From assembly GCF_039652555.1 (NCBI RefSeq), contig NZ_JBDJAF010000005.1, positions 1 to 64,000 on the forward strand: a DNA stretch of 64,000 nucleotides. The letters are read 5' to 3'. The DNA is from Parafrigoribacterium mesophilum (GTDB lineage: Bacteria > Actinomycetota > Actinomycetes > Actinomycetales > Microbacteriaceae). Shown here one piece after another: positions 42,585 through 51,597 of the stretch (the first letter of the stretch is position 1; each line of letters starts with the position of its first letter). A program made the position numbers and the translations under genes. Below the pieces are notes generated by a model, which saw only the letters and a list, made by a program, of their open reading frames with translations, was not told the DNA's origin and searched no databases.

Positions 42585-43586
42585 GTGTCAGCTGGGGATC
42601 GCTTGAGCGGGCTGCTGGGCACGGAAGATTCTGAGAACACCAGACTGCCGCTGAACTTTCTGGCCATTCCATTCGGCCTGAGTGGGATCGCCGGCACCTG
42701 GACGATCGCCGTGCCTGCGCTGGGCGTTCCGGACTGGATCGGACTGGCCTTGTGGAGCGTGGCCGCGGCATCGTGGCTGGGCGTCGTGGCGGCGTATTTT
42801 CGGCGCGGCGCGCGAGCCGGCGGCTCGCTTCTGGCCGACCTGCGGCATCCGTTTCTCGGACCGTTCGGCGCGCTCGGGCCGGTTGTCGTCATCCTGCTCG
42901 GTGGGGAACTGGCGCGGCACTGGTTGTTCGTGGGTGCGCTGCTCGTCGCCGTGGGTACCGTTCTGATCGGCATCCTCAGCGCCTGGATGCTCGCCGGCTG
43001 GATGATCGGAACTATCGACGCGCACATCTTCCACCCCGGCAACTTCCTTTCGATCCTCGCGGGCGGACTGATCGGTGCGATCGGATTGGCCCAGGCGGGC
43101 GCCACCAGCTTGGCCCTCGTGGCGTTCTGGATCGGCATCTTCTTCTGGGCGGTGCTCGCGGCCGTCATCCTCGCGCGCTTCGTCGCCATCGACGCGCTTC
43201 CGGATGCGCTGATCCCCACGTTGGCGATCTTTTCGGTGCCGCCGAGCGTGGCGGGCATCGCCTGGTTCGCCATCAACGGCGAGACGATCGATGTGATCCA
43301 CCAGACGCTCATGGGGCTCATGCTGTTTCTGCTGCTCAGCCAGCTGTTCCTGGTGCGTCGCTACGCGCGGATCCCGTTCGGAATCGCCTACTGGGCGTTC
43401 ACCTTCACGGTCGCGGCTCCCGCCACGTATGGGATTCATTGGCTGTGGCTCACGCAACCGGTCGGGTGGCAGGTATGGTGCTGGCTCATCCTCGCGGTGG
43501 CCACGCTGTGGATTGGCGGGATCGCCGTGCGGTCCGCCGCCCGCGCGGTGTCCATGCCACGGCGCCGCCTGGCATCAGCCGACTGA
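42585..43586 (+). CDS. SLAC1/TDT-family transporter
   Basis: A 333-residue protein with about ten helices. It has LPLNFLAIPFGLSGIAGTW at the first helix (family pattern PxxxFxxxFGLxGLA.W), WMIGTIDAHIFHPGNFLSIL in the middle and QTLMGLMLFLLLSQLFL later. The TDT/SLAC1 family includes TehA (tellurite/anion channel), C4-dicarboxylate carriers and plant anion channels; the substrate here is unknown. GTG 42585 has CTGGAGGATTC upstream. Confidence 0.83.
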   Translation: MSAGDRLSGLLGTEDSENTRLPLNFLAIPFGLSGIAGTWTIAVPALGVPDWIGLALWSVAAASWLGVVAAYFRRGARAGGSLLADLRHPFLGPFGALGPVVVILLGGELARHWLFVGALLVAVGTVLIGILSAWMLAGWMIGTIDAHIFHPGNFLSILAGGLIGAIGLAQAGATSLALVAFWIGIFFWAVLAAVILARFVAIDALPDALIPTLAIFSVPPSVAGIAWFAINGETIDVIHQTLMGLMLFLLLSQLFLVRRYARIPFGIAYWAFTFTVAAPATYGIHWLWLTQPVGWQVWCWLILAVATLWIGGIAVRSAARAVSMPRRRLASAD

Positions 43587-43690
43587 GGTGCGGGGCGACT
43601 GGCGCGGCCGCGGAACAGATTTCATGACCGCCGCGTTCTATCCGTCGCATCCGACAACTCGTAGGCTGTTATTGACGAAGGAGAGGCACC

Positions 43691-44212
43691 ATGACTGACA
43701 GAACTGAGACGGCGATCCTGGCCGGAGGTTGCTTCTGGGGGGCCCAGCACCTGCTCCGCCAACGTCCCGGAGTGATCTCCACGCGCGTCGGCTATTCCGG
43801 CGGCGAAACCCCCAACGCCACCTACCGCAACCACGGCAACCATGCCGAGTCCGTGGAGATCGTCTTCGACCCCGACCAGATCTCGTACCGGGACGTGCTC
43901 GAGTTCTTCTTCCAGATCCACGACCCGTCCACCATGAACCGGCAGGGCAACGACCTCGGCCCCAGCTACCGCTCCGCGATCTTCTACACCAACGACGAGC
44001 AGAAGCACGTGGCCGAGGAGACGATTGCCGATGTGGATGCCTCGGGGCTCTGGCCAGGCAAGGTCGTGACCGAGGTCACTGCGGCCGGTCCGTTCTGGGA
44101 GGCCGAAGACGAGCACCAGGACTACCTGGAGAAGTACCCGAACGGATACAACTGCCACTACGTGCGGCCCGGATGGAAGCTGCCGCACCGCCAGGAGCAG
44201 CCCGCCCGCTGA
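43691..44212 (+). CDS. msrA: Peptide-methionine (S)-S-oxide reductase
   Basis: A 173-residue MsrA. The catalytic motif GGCFWG is at residues 12-17; [21 protein letters not shown] and [16 protein letters not shown] are diagnostic, and a possible recycling Cys lies in [11 protein letters not shown]. It reduces methionine-S-sulphoxide in proteins, protecting against oxidative damage. ATG 43691 has GAAGGAGAGG upstream. No msrB is adjacent. Confidence 0.95.
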   Translation: MTDRTETAILAGGCFWGAQHLLRQRPGVISTRVGYSGGETPNATYRNHGNHAESVEIVFDPDQISYRDVLEFFFQIHDPSTMNRQGNDLGPSYRSAIFYTNDEQKHVAEETIADVDASGLWPGKVVTEVTAAGPFWEAEDEHQDYLEKYPNGYNCHYVRPGWKLPHRQEQPAR

Positions 44213-44277
44213 TCGGAACCGACGATTAACGTTCCCGGTCCCGGGTTCGGCCTGGTTGATGCCGGACCAGACCCGCG

Positions 44278-45030
44278 TCAGGCTGGGGCGCGGCCGACTG
44301 CGAATCGGAAGGCGTTGACGAGGCGGTAGCCGTCGCTCGTGCGAAACGGCCGGGCCGCCTCGACGACCAGCGGTGTCGCTGTCGCGATGGCGGCCGCGCT
44401 CTCGCCGAGGAGCACCCCTGCGGCCAGGGCATTGTCGTCGGGCGCCTGCCACGGTGCCTCGACGATTCCGGCCGTGACGAGATCGAACCCGCCGGCAGCG
44501 AGCAACCGCTCGAGTCCACCGGGCAGACGGATGGCGGCGTCCGGCATGAGGTCTTCCCCTACGGAAACCCTGACGGCTTCTTCGATCACGTTCAAGTCGT
44601 TTCGCTCGCCCTCCGCCCAGTTGGCGACAACGAACAAACCGCCGCGCGTGGTCACGCGACGAGCTTCGTTCATCGACCCGACGACATCGTCGGAGAAGTG
44701 CAACGAATTAATTGCGGTGACGACGTCGAAGGAGGCATCCGGCCAGGGCAGCTGTTCGGAAAATCCCCGACGTAGGTCGGCGCCCGGGGAATGCGAGCGG
44801 GCGACGGCGACCATGCCCGGTGCAGGGTCGACACCCGCCGCCACGGCTCCAACCTCCTCAAGCAGGTGGAGGAATTCGCCGCTGCCGCAGCCGATGTCCA
44901 ATACTCGCGTGCCGCGGCCGATTCCGGATGCCGCGATGATCGCCCGCCAGACCGGTTCCGGAAAGGTGCCCCAGACCTCCGACCACCGTTCGGCGACGGC
45001 GGACCAGGCCGCCACATCGTCCTCAGCCAT
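44278..45030 (-). CDS. Class I SAM-dependent methyltransferase
   Basis: A 250-residue methyltransferase of the Methyltransf_11 type. Motif I is RVLDIGCGSGEFLHLL near residues 42-57, then GVDPAPGMVAVAR, DLRRGFSEQLPWPDASFDVVTAINSLHF in pieces, and RGGLFVVANWAEGERNDL. It begins WSAVAERWSEVWG, like small-molecule C- or O-methyltransferases. Substrate unknown and no partner gene. The start ATG 45028-45030 has no strong ribosome site. Confidence 0.87.
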   Translation of the reverse strand: MAEDDVAAWSAVAERWSEVWGTFPEPVWRAIIAASGIGRGTRVLDIGCGSGEFLHLLEEVGAVAAGVDPAPGMVAVARSHSPGADLRRGFSEQLPWPDASFDVVTAINSLHFSDDVVGSMNEARRVTTRGGLFVVANWAEGERNDLNVIEEAVRVSVGEDLMPDAAIRLPGGLERLLAAGGFDLVTAGIVEAPWQAPDDNALAAGVLLGESAAAIATATPLVVEAARPFRTSDGYRLVNAFRFAVGRAPA

Positions 45031-45089
45031 GGTCCCTCATCCGTGTTCCCTTATCCGTAGTCCCTCACTCTGACAGGGCGCCGACGCGG

Positions 45090-45920
45090 CTACAGCGTGG
45101 CCAACACCTGGGCGAGGCCGTCGTCGTGCACGGTTCCGGTCAGTTCGCTGGCCGCGTCGATCACGTCGGCCGGAGCATGCCCCATGGCCACGCCGCGACC
45201 GCTTTCCGAGGCCCAACGGAGCAGGTCGATGTCGTTTCGGCCGTCGGCGACGGCCATCACCCGCTCCCGGGGAATATCCAGTTGCGTGCGCACCCGTTCC
45301 ATCGCGGTGGCTTTGTTCACCCCGCGCGGCGCGATGTCGAGCCACGCGGTCCAGCCGATCGCATAGGTCACCTGGTGCAGCCCCATTCGTTCGACCACGG
45401 CGAGGAAGTCCTTCATCTCGTGGTCGGGGGAGATGACCACGACCCGGGTGGCCGGCTGGTTCAGCAGATCGTCGAAGTCGACCTGTTCGCTATCGAGTCC
45501 GACCGTCGTATCGGGGAACGGCTCGGTGTATCGGTAATGGCCGTGCTCGTCTTCGACGGCGAAGCGTGCGGTTCCGATGTTTCGGCGGATGGTCGTGAGC
45601 ACATCGGTGGGATCAAAGGTCTCCACCCATTCGCGCCGGTAGCCGCTCGGCGCGTCCGCATCGAGGTGAAGGGTGATCGCGCCGTTCGAACAGACCAGGA
45701 ACCGTGGCGCGATACCGAGGCGCTCCAGCACGGGAATGGTGGCCGCTGCGGAGCGGCCGGTGGCCAGCATCACCTCGTGGCCGGCCGCATCCAGGCGCCG
45801 AACCTCCGCGATCACCGCGTCGCTGATCGAGCCGTCCTCGAGGAGCGTGGTGCCGTCGATGTCCAGGGCGACGAGCCAGGTGACATCCGTGGCCTCCACA
45901 GACGCGGCAGCATTACTCAC
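45090..45920 (-). CDS. HAD-family (Cof-type) phosphatase
   Basis: A 276-residue HAD IIB hydrolase: motif I LVALDIDGTTLLEDG with the nucleophilic Asp, motif II MLATGRSAAAT, Lys in RGVNKATAMERV and motif IV VMAVADGRNDIDLLRWA. Cof-type members dephosphorylate sugar phosphates, nucleotides or cofactors in the cytosol. The start is GTG 45918-45920. A three-copy 14-base tandem repeat lies upstream of it. Confidence 0.9.
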   Translation of the reverse strand: MSNAAASVEATDVTWLVALDIDGTTLLEDGSISDAVIAEVRRLDAAGHEVMLATGRSAAATIPVLERLGIAPRFLVCSNGAITLHLDADAPSGYRREWVETFDPTDVLTTIRRNIGTARFAVEDEHGHYRYTEPFPDTTVGLDSEQVDFDDLLNQPATRVVVISPDHEMKDFLAVVERMGLHQVTYAIGWTAWLDIAPRGVNKATAMERVRTQLDIPRERVMAVADGRNDIDLLRWASESGRGVAMGHAPADVIDAASELTGTVHDDGLAQVLATL

Positions 45921-45940
45921 GACGCCAGCCTACAATTGCC

Positions 45941-45982
45941 CACTTCGCGCCGGTCACTTCGCGCCGGTCACTTCGCGCCGGT
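45941..45982. repeat. Three perfect 14-bp tandem repeats
   Basis: cacttcgcgccggt occurs three times in a row (45941-45954, 45955-45968, 45969-45982) between the HAD phosphatase start and the stop codon of the next gene. The last unit touches that stop codon (45982-45984). Confidence 0.9.
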
Positions 45983-46593
45983 CACTCCAGTGCGAATGAC
46001 CCGGTGACCAGCTCTCCGGCCGGCTCATACGTGCCGATCAGCACTCCGGTGCTCGAGACGGTGCTGTCCACAAGCGTCAGACCGGCGGGGATGGTGCCTT
46101 CGGCAAACAGGCGCTTGCCGGTGCCCAGAACGACGGGGAAGATCCACAGGCGGAACCGGTCCACCAGGCTGCGCCGCAGCAGGGTCTGGATCAAGTTGCC
46201 GCTGCCGTGCACCTGCAACTGCGGGCCGTCCTCCTGCTTCAGCGCCGCGATGCCGTCGGCCGCGTCGCCGGGGATCAGCACCGAGTTGGCCCACTCCAGC
46301 TTCGGCGAGGTGCGCGAGGCGACGTACTTGGTCGCGTTGTTGAAGACGCTGGCACCCTCGTCCTCGGAGGCGTGCGGCCAATGCGCGGCCATCACGTCGT
46401 AGGTCCGCCGCCCGAGCACCATCGCGAACGGCGTGCTCGTCGCCTGGGCCATGACCTGGCCCATGGTTTCGTCCCAGTAGTTCACCGACCAGCCGCCGTG
46501 CCTGAAACCGCCACTGTCGTCCTCGCCGGGCCCGCCCGGCGCCTGCATCACCCCGTCCAGAGTCAAAAAGGTGGTGACCAGCAGCTCTCTCAT
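45982..46593 (-). CDS. Dihydrofolate reductase family (RibD C-terminal-like) protein
   Basis: A 203-residue protein with the RibD_C/DHFR fold: TFLTLDGVMQAPGGPGED, FAMVLGRRTYDVMAAHW, KYVASR, VHGSGNLIQTLLRRSLVDRF and FPVVLGTGKRLFAEG. It is about as similar in plan to the protein at 15399-15980 as paralogues would be. Not the housekeeping FolA; substrate unknown. ATG 46591-46593 with AAGGGAGCACCC upstream is preferred over an upstream in-frame GTG or ATG. Confidence 0.87.
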   Translation of the reverse strand: MRELLVTTFLTLDGVMQAPGGPGEDDSGGFRHGGWSVNYWDETMGQVMAQATSTPFAMVLGRRTYDVMAAHWPHASEDEGASVFNNATKYVASRTSPKLEWANSVLIPGDAADGIAALKQEDGPQLQVHGSGNLIQTLLRRSLVDRFRLWIFPVVLGTGKRLFAEGTIPAGLTLVDSTVSSTGVLIGTYEPAGELVTGSFALE

Positions 46594-46760
46594 CTGGGTG
46601 CTCCCTTCTCTCGTGCTCCCGTCGCAAGCGCGATCCAACCGCTACCCGTCAGTGTGCCAGGCCACCGGCATCCGCAGCTAGGGGAGTCCAGAGAACGGAC
46701 CTGCCGTCCACAGAACGCCGATCCCGGAAGGTATCCACCGAAACACAGATTCTAGTATCG

Positions 46761-48259
46761 ATGTCAGTGGCTCCTGTCACAATCGTAACTATGGAGCACC
46801 TGATTGAAGCGTTGGAACAGGCTGGGGCGTTGATCGCCTCGGCGCTGCACGGCGTGTCCCCGGGATTGGCAGCGGATGCCGATGCGCTGGCGCTGCTGGG
46901 CGCCGCCGAGGCCCTGGGCCGCAAGGTGGACAGCCTGCGACTCGCCAGTGCCAGTGACATCGCGCGCCGGTCAGATCCGGCACTCGGTCACGACAGCCTG
47001 GCCTGGCGTTACGGATGCCGAAGCGGAACGGACCTGATCACCCAGGCGACACGGATCTCCTCCCGGGAGGCGCATCGTCGCCTGCAGATCGGCGCGATGG
47101 TGTCTCCCCGCACCGGGTTGACCGAGATTTTGCCGCCGCTGTTCCCCGCCGTTGCCGCGGCACTCGCATCCGGCGATCTGGGCGTGGATGCGGCGGACGT
47201 GATCGTTTCGGTGTTGCAACCGGCGGCCGTGCGGATCGCTCCGGATGCTCTCGGGACGGCGGAACGCAGCCGGGTTGCGTCCGCGACCGGCGAGATCACC
47301 GAGGAGAACGAGGGACTGCCGGGCGCCGGCTTCGCCTTCGCCAGCGACCACATCCGCGGACAGGCGCGCCAGTGGGTGGTGGCGCTGGATCCGGACGGCG
47401 CCGCCCCGGCCGAGGGCACCCCGGGCGCCGCTCGCAGCCAGTTCGGATTCGGACCATTCAAGAACGGCCTCTATCCCTTCCGCGGCGGCGCCACCCCGGA
47501 GTTGAAGGGAGTCATCAGCACGGTCATGGATGCGTTCCTGGCCGCGCACGCCGCTCCTGCCTTCCCGAGCGAGGAGGAACAAGCCCGCATCGACGCGGGG
47601 GAGCTGGTTCCTGGTGCAGGGGTCGCCGGTGACGATCGAACGGCGGGACAGAAGCGGGCCGACATCCTGATGGGCATCTTCTGTGCCGCGGCCCGTGACC
47701 CGAAAGGCCCCCGCATGGGCGGTGCCGCCCCCACGGTGCTGGTACATGTGGATGCCGTCGATCTGATCGATAAAACCGGGGTCGGCTGGATCGACGGGGT
47801 CGACGAGCCGGTGTCGATCAGCACCGTGGATCGGATGGTATGCGCCGGTGGCTACCAGAAAATCGTTCTGGCTCCCGACGGACAGGTGTTGCATCTGGGG
47901 GACAAGGAACGCTTCTTCACCCCCGCGGTGCGCAAGGCGATCGCCGCCCGCGACGGCGGCTGCGCCATCCCCGGCTGCAACTGTCCCAGCTACGGGACCG
48001 AGGTCCACCACCTCATCCCTGGCGCGAGGATCACAACACCGACGTCGACCAGGGCGTGCTGCTGTGCTGGTGGCATCACGCCACCATCGACAGCTCCGGC
48101 TGGAAGATCCGCATGGTCAATGGCGTGCCGCACATCAGGGCACCGCTCTGGCTGGATCCGAGTGGCCAGTACCGACCCAACACCGGCCACCGGATCAAGC
48201 AAATCCGACGAGCCAAAGCCGCGCTGAAAGCCAAAACAAAGTCCGCTCCGCCCGCGTAA
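46761..48259 (+). pseudogene. DUF222/HNH endonuclease family gene with a single-base frameshift
   Basis: Residues 1-415 form an intact DUF222 domain (EALEQAGALIASALHGVSP, SSREAHRRLQIGAMV) leading into the HNH motif AIPGCNCPSYGTEVHHLIP. There the frame breaks (near 48018, in a short C run): the original frame runs on into Arg/Ser-rich nonsense to 48227, while the next frame continues WREDHNTDVDQGVLLCWWHH and ends TKSAPPA at TAA 48257-48259. One missing base explains it. The break lies exactly in the HNH core, so the protein would be inactive. A sequencing error in the C run is an alternative. ATG 46791 is a second possible start. Confidence 0.8.
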
Positions 48260-48281
48260 AGATTCGGACATCAGCCTAGAC

Positions 48282-48301
48282 AAAAGTAAGTAGTTACTTT
48301 T
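48282..48301. promoter_or_regulatory. Palindromic operator-like site, probably for the linked TetR regulator
   Basis: aaaagtaa-gtag-ttactttt is a perfect 8-bp inverted repeat with a four-base centre, 46 bases before the epimerase start. It overlaps a possible -10 (TAGCAT at 48302-48307) and is of TetR-operator size. Confidence 0.6.
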
Positions 48302-48347
48302 AGCATGGAGCGATGGACAGATACCCGCATCGTGAAGGGAGCGCACT

Positions 48348-49301
48348 ATGAGAGTCCTACTAGCCGGCGGTACCGGAACACTCGGCGTGCCGTTGATCAA
48401 GTCGCTGCGCGCGCATGACCACGAGGTTCTGGCGATCGTCCGCGGCAGCAATGGGGAGGCTCGTGTCCGCGAGCTGGGTGCCGAAGCCGTCTTCGCGGAT
48501 GTGATGCACCGAGACTCCCTGTTGCGGGCTGTCGAGCGGCTGCACGCCGACGCCGTGATCAACGAGCTCACCGCGCTGAGGAAGACGCCCCTCAAACACT
48601 CCGACATGACGGCCACCAACGCACTGCGGACGCGGGGGACGACCCACCTGCTCGAGGCGGCCCGTTCCGTCGGTGCCACCCGGTTCCTGACCCAGTCGAT
48701 CGCGTTCGGCTATGGCTACTACGACCACGGCGACACCGTACTGACCGAGGACTCACCGTTCGGCCAGCCGCGGGGCGATGCCTTCGATCCGCACCTGGAA
48801 GCCATGCTCTCGACGGAACAGCAAGTCTTCGACGCGGAGCGGATCGACGGGATTTCTCTGCGCTACGGGCTGCTCTATGGCGAGGACATCGACAAGGTGG
48901 CCGCGATGCTGCGCAAGCGCTCGCTGCCGATGCCGAAGACCGGAGGGCTGCTGCCGTTCATCCACCACCGGGATGCCGCCAACGCCACGGTGGCCGCGCT
49001 CACCCGCGGGGTGGCGGACAGCGCGTACAACATCGTGGACGACCATCCGGCCACGTTCCGGCAACTGGTCACCGCCATCGCCGAGGCCCGCCACGCCCCG
49101 CGGCCGCTCACCCTGCCGTCGTGGCTGCTGCGTGCCGTCGCACCCTACGGCGGTGTCGTGCTCGATGGCGTCTCCATGACGGTGTCCAACGCGAAGGCAC
49201 GATCCGAGCTGGGCTGGATGCCCGAATACCCCACCTACCGCGACGGCGTAGCGTCAGCGCCGGAGTTACCCAGCTTCCGCGCCCGAACCGGCCGGCCCTG
49301 A
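48348..49301 (+). CDS. NAD-dependent epimerase/dehydratase-like protein
   Basis: A 317-residue extended SDR. The NAD loop is LLAGGTGTLGVPLI at residues 4-17, followed by GAEAVFADVMHRDSLLRAV, TNALRTRGTTHLLEAARSVG, a substrate region beginning FLTQSIAFGYGYYDHG, and RYGLLYGEDIDKVA. The usual YxxxK is not obvious. Substrate unknown. ATG 48348 has GAAGGGAGCG upstream. The TetR gene follows by 25 bases in the same direction, so the palindrome upstream probably controls both. Confidence 0.85.
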   Translation: MRVLLAGGTGTLGVPLIKSLRAHDHEVLAIVRGSNGEARVRELGAEAVFADVMHRDSLLRAVERLHADAVINELTALRKTPLKHSDMTATNALRTRGTTHLLEAARSVGATRFLTQSIAFGYGYYDHGDTVLTEDSPFGQPRGDAFDPHLEAMLSTEQQVFDAERIDGISLRYGLLYGEDIDKVAAMLRKRSLPMPKTGGLLPFIHHRDAANATVAALTRGVADSAYNIVDDHPATFRQLVTAIAEARHAPRPLTLPSWLLRAVAPYGGVVLDGVSMTVSNAKARSELGWMPEYPTYRDGVASAPELPSFRARTGRP

Positions 49302-49326
49302 AAGAATGCGAACAGGGGAGGCGGGT

Positions 49327-49956
49327 ATGGCGCCATCGGTTCCGACTCGGCAGCGTGTGTTGATGGAGGCGATGCGCCTATTCGGCGAGCAGGGGTACTC
49401 GGCGACGACGGTCGCGCAGATCGAATCGGCCGCCGGGCTGCGCGCCGGCTCCGGCGGCCTCTACCGCCACTTCGGCTCCAAACGGGACGTGCTGGAACAG
49501 GGCCTACGCGCCCAGCTCGCCTCCAAACAGGAGTTGATGCACTTCGTCGAGAGCCCGGCACAGCACGGTGAGCTATCGCTGCGCGACCGGATGATGGCGA
49601 TGGCGCGGGCAGGGCTCGCGCGATTACAGGCCGAGCGCGACCTCAACCGCATCCTGCTCCGCGACCTCAGGTTCTTCCCCGAATTGGCCCAACTGGTGCG
49701 TGCCGACGAGATCGAGGGCATCCAAAAGGCCCTGGCGGCATGGCTGCGGCGGCAAGTCGACCCAGCGCCCGACCTCGATTGGGATGCGCTCGCCGCGGTT
49801 CTGATGAACGGCGTCTCGCATTTCTGGGTGCTCCGCGATTCGCTCGGTGCGCATCCGTCTGGCCTGGACGAAAGCCGGTATCTGGATACCTTGGTCGACC
49901 TGGTTGTCACGCGGATGCTGTGCGCCTCACCGGCCATTGAGCTACCGGCCGTTTGA
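49327..49956 (+). CDS. TetR-family transcriptional regulator
   Basis: A 209-residue regulator. The N-terminal helix-turn-helix is TRQRVLMEAMRLFGEQGYSATTVAQIES, GSGGLYRHFGSKRDVLEQG in pieces (residues 6-55). The C-terminal ligand domain includes LRDRMMAMARAGLARLQ and VLMNGVSHFWVLRD. It likely represses the epimerase-like gene and itself. ATG 49327 has GGGGAGGCGGG upstream. Its last five codons overlap the convergent cytochrome b gene. Confidence 0.88.
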   Translation: MAPSVPTRQRVLMEAMRLFGEQGYSATTVAQIESAAGLRAGSGGLYRHFGSKRDVLEQGLRAQLASKQELMHFVESPAQHGELSLRDRMMAMARAGLARLQAERDLNRILLRDLRFFPELAQLVRADEIEGIQKALAAWLRRQVDPAPDLDWDALAAVLMNGVSHFWVLRDSLGAHPSGLDESRYLDTLVDLVVTRMLCASPAIELPAV

Positions 49957-51573
49957 GTCACCGGCCGAGTCACCGGCCGGGCGTGAGATTTCCGCATCGT
50001 CCGTTCGCATCAGAGGATCGCTCATCCGGTTCTCGAAGAAGAAGCCGGCCAGGCGTAATCGCAGCCGGCGCGTCCAGCTCAGCTTCCCGTCCGCATCCGG
50101 CCGCACGATCAGCGATGCAGGGTGTTGCCCGTCGGCCAATCGCCATTGTTCGTAGCTGTCCAGCGGGGTCTGCACCTCGATGAACTCTCCGCCCGGCAGC
50201 CTGACCACCCGGCCGGTCTCGTAACCGTGGAGCACCAGTTCGCGGTCCTTCTCCTGCAGTGCGAAGCAGATCCGGCGGGTGAGGATGAACGCGATGGCCG
50301 GAGCGACGAGAACGGCGGCCTGTAGGAAGCCGACCACGGTCTCCACCCCCACGTGAAACTGCACGCTGATCAGGTCGGCACTCGCGGAGCCCCACAACAC
50401 GCCGTAAAACACGATGCCGGCCACCCCGATCGCCGTTCTCGTCGGCGCATTCCGGGGATGATCGAGGAGGTGGTGCTCGGCGTGATCGCCGGTGACCCAG
50501 CCCTCGATGAACGGGTAGAGCAGCACCAGCAGCAGGAACGCGGTGACCACGGCAAGCGGCACGAGAACCGCGAGCGTCCACGTTCTGCCGAGCCAGACGA
50601 ATTCCCAGCCCGGCGGCACCAACCGCAGCGCTCCGTCGAGAAAGCCGGTGTACCAGTCCGGCTGGCTGCCGGCGGACGCGTTCCCCGGGTCGGCCGGTCC
50701 GTACAGCCAGATCGGGGCCACCGTCACCGTCGCCGCGATCAGAAAGAGCACGCCGGCCACGATCAGCAGTAAACCGACCGATCGGGTCGCGGCCGTGGGC
50801 AAGATGCGCGAGCCCACCAGATTGAACTCGGACCGCCCCGGACCGGGGAATTGCGGCGGCCGCTGCCGGTGTCCGATCCAACTGTGCACGGCGAACAGCA
50901 GGATGAGGAGCACCGGCACGACGGCCACGTGGATCGGGTAGAGGTGGGCGATGATCTCGCCGGGAAATTCACCACCGAACAACAGGCTGGACGCCCAGGT
51001 TCCCACCACCGGAATCCCGAGGACGATTCCCTCCACGATCCGCAGGCCGGTGCCCGAGAGCATGTCGTCGGGCAGGGCATAACCGCTCCAGCCGTCGACG
51101 AGTGCGAGGCCGAAGATGAGAAACAGCAGCACCCAATTTCCGCGCCGCGGATTGCGGAAGCCGCCGGTGAAGAACGTCGTCAGCAGTTGCATGATGAGCG
51201 AGGCCGGCAGGAGCAGGCCGGCCCAGTGGTGCGCTTGCCGGATCAGCAAGCCCGCCCGTACCTCGAACGAGATGGTCATCGTTGAGTTATACGCACTGGA
51301 CACCTCAACGCCGCGCAGGGGAAGGTAATGGCCGGTGTAGGGCACGACCGTGCTCGCCGGTGTGTAAAAGAACAACAGGTAGATGCCGGTGATGAGCACA
51401 ACGAGGAAGCACGCCGCCGACACGATGCCGAAGAGGTTCGACCAGTGGTTGGGCACGACGTGGTGACGCAACTGGCCGATGACCGAACTCAACGCGCGGC
51501 CGATTGCGGTTCGCCGGATGACGTAGTCGGCGAACCGATCGGTGAGCACGGAGTCTTGGGGCCTGGTCGACAC
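49942..51573 (-). CDS. Cytochrome b subunit of bc1-type complex (QcrB paralogue)
   Basis: A 543-residue membrane protein of the actinobacterial QcrB type. Helix motifs include FGIVSAACFLVVLITGIYLLF, RQAHHWAGLLLPASLIMQLL (haem His), RNPRRGNWVLLFLIFG, GEIIAHLYPIHVAVVPVLL (haem His) and a PDWYTGFLDGALRLVPPGWE segment in place of the PEWY motif. The C-terminus is a long cytoplasmic tail. Housekeeping QcrB lies with qcrC, qcrA and cta genes; none is present here, so this is a stand-alone paralogue of unclear partner. GTG 51571-51573 is preceded by GGGAGATG. Confidence 0.85.
   Translation of the reverse strand: MSTRPQDSVLTDRFADYVIRRTAIGRALSSVIGQLRHHVVPNHWSNLFGIVSAACFLVVLITGIYLLFFYTPASTVVPYTGHYLPLRGVEVSSAYNSTMTISFEVRAGLLIRQAHHWAGLLLPASLIMQLLTTFFTGGFRNPRRGNWVLLFLIFGLALVDGWSGYALPDDMLSGTGLRIVEGIVLGIPVVGTWASSLLFGGEFPGEIIAHLYPIHVAVVPVLLILLFAVHSWIGHRQRPPQFPGPGRSEFNLVGSRILPTAATRSVGLLLIVAGVLFLIAATVTVAPIWLYGPADPGNASAGSQPDWYTGFLDGALRLVPPGWEFVWLGRTWTLAVLVPLAVVTAFLLLVLLYPFIEGWVTGDHAEHHLLDHPRNAPTRTAIGVAGIVFYGVLWGSASADLISVQFHVGVETVVGFLQAAVLVAPAIAFILTRRICFALQEKDRELVLHGYETGRVVRLPGGEFIEVQTPLDSYEQWRLADGQHPASLIVRPDADGKLSWTRRLRLRLAGFFFENRMSDPLMRTDDAEISRPAGDSAGDSNGR
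49955..49978. repeat. Two perfect 12-bp tandem repeats in the overlapping 3' ends of two genes
   Basis: gagtcaccggcc is repeated at 49955-49966 and 49967-49978, with two looser copies of the caccggcc/taccggcc core just before. In the cytochrome b frame they encode repeated Ala-Gly-Asp-Ser at the C-terminus. Confidence 0.8.
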
Positions 51574-51597
51574 GGCGGATCATCTCCCGGAAAGTGA

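Noticed and set aside
48282..48301. Intrinsic terminator of the DUF222/HNH gene
   Set aside because: The palindrome is AT-rich, only 8 bp, and overlaps a likely -10 of the next gene, so an operator fits better.
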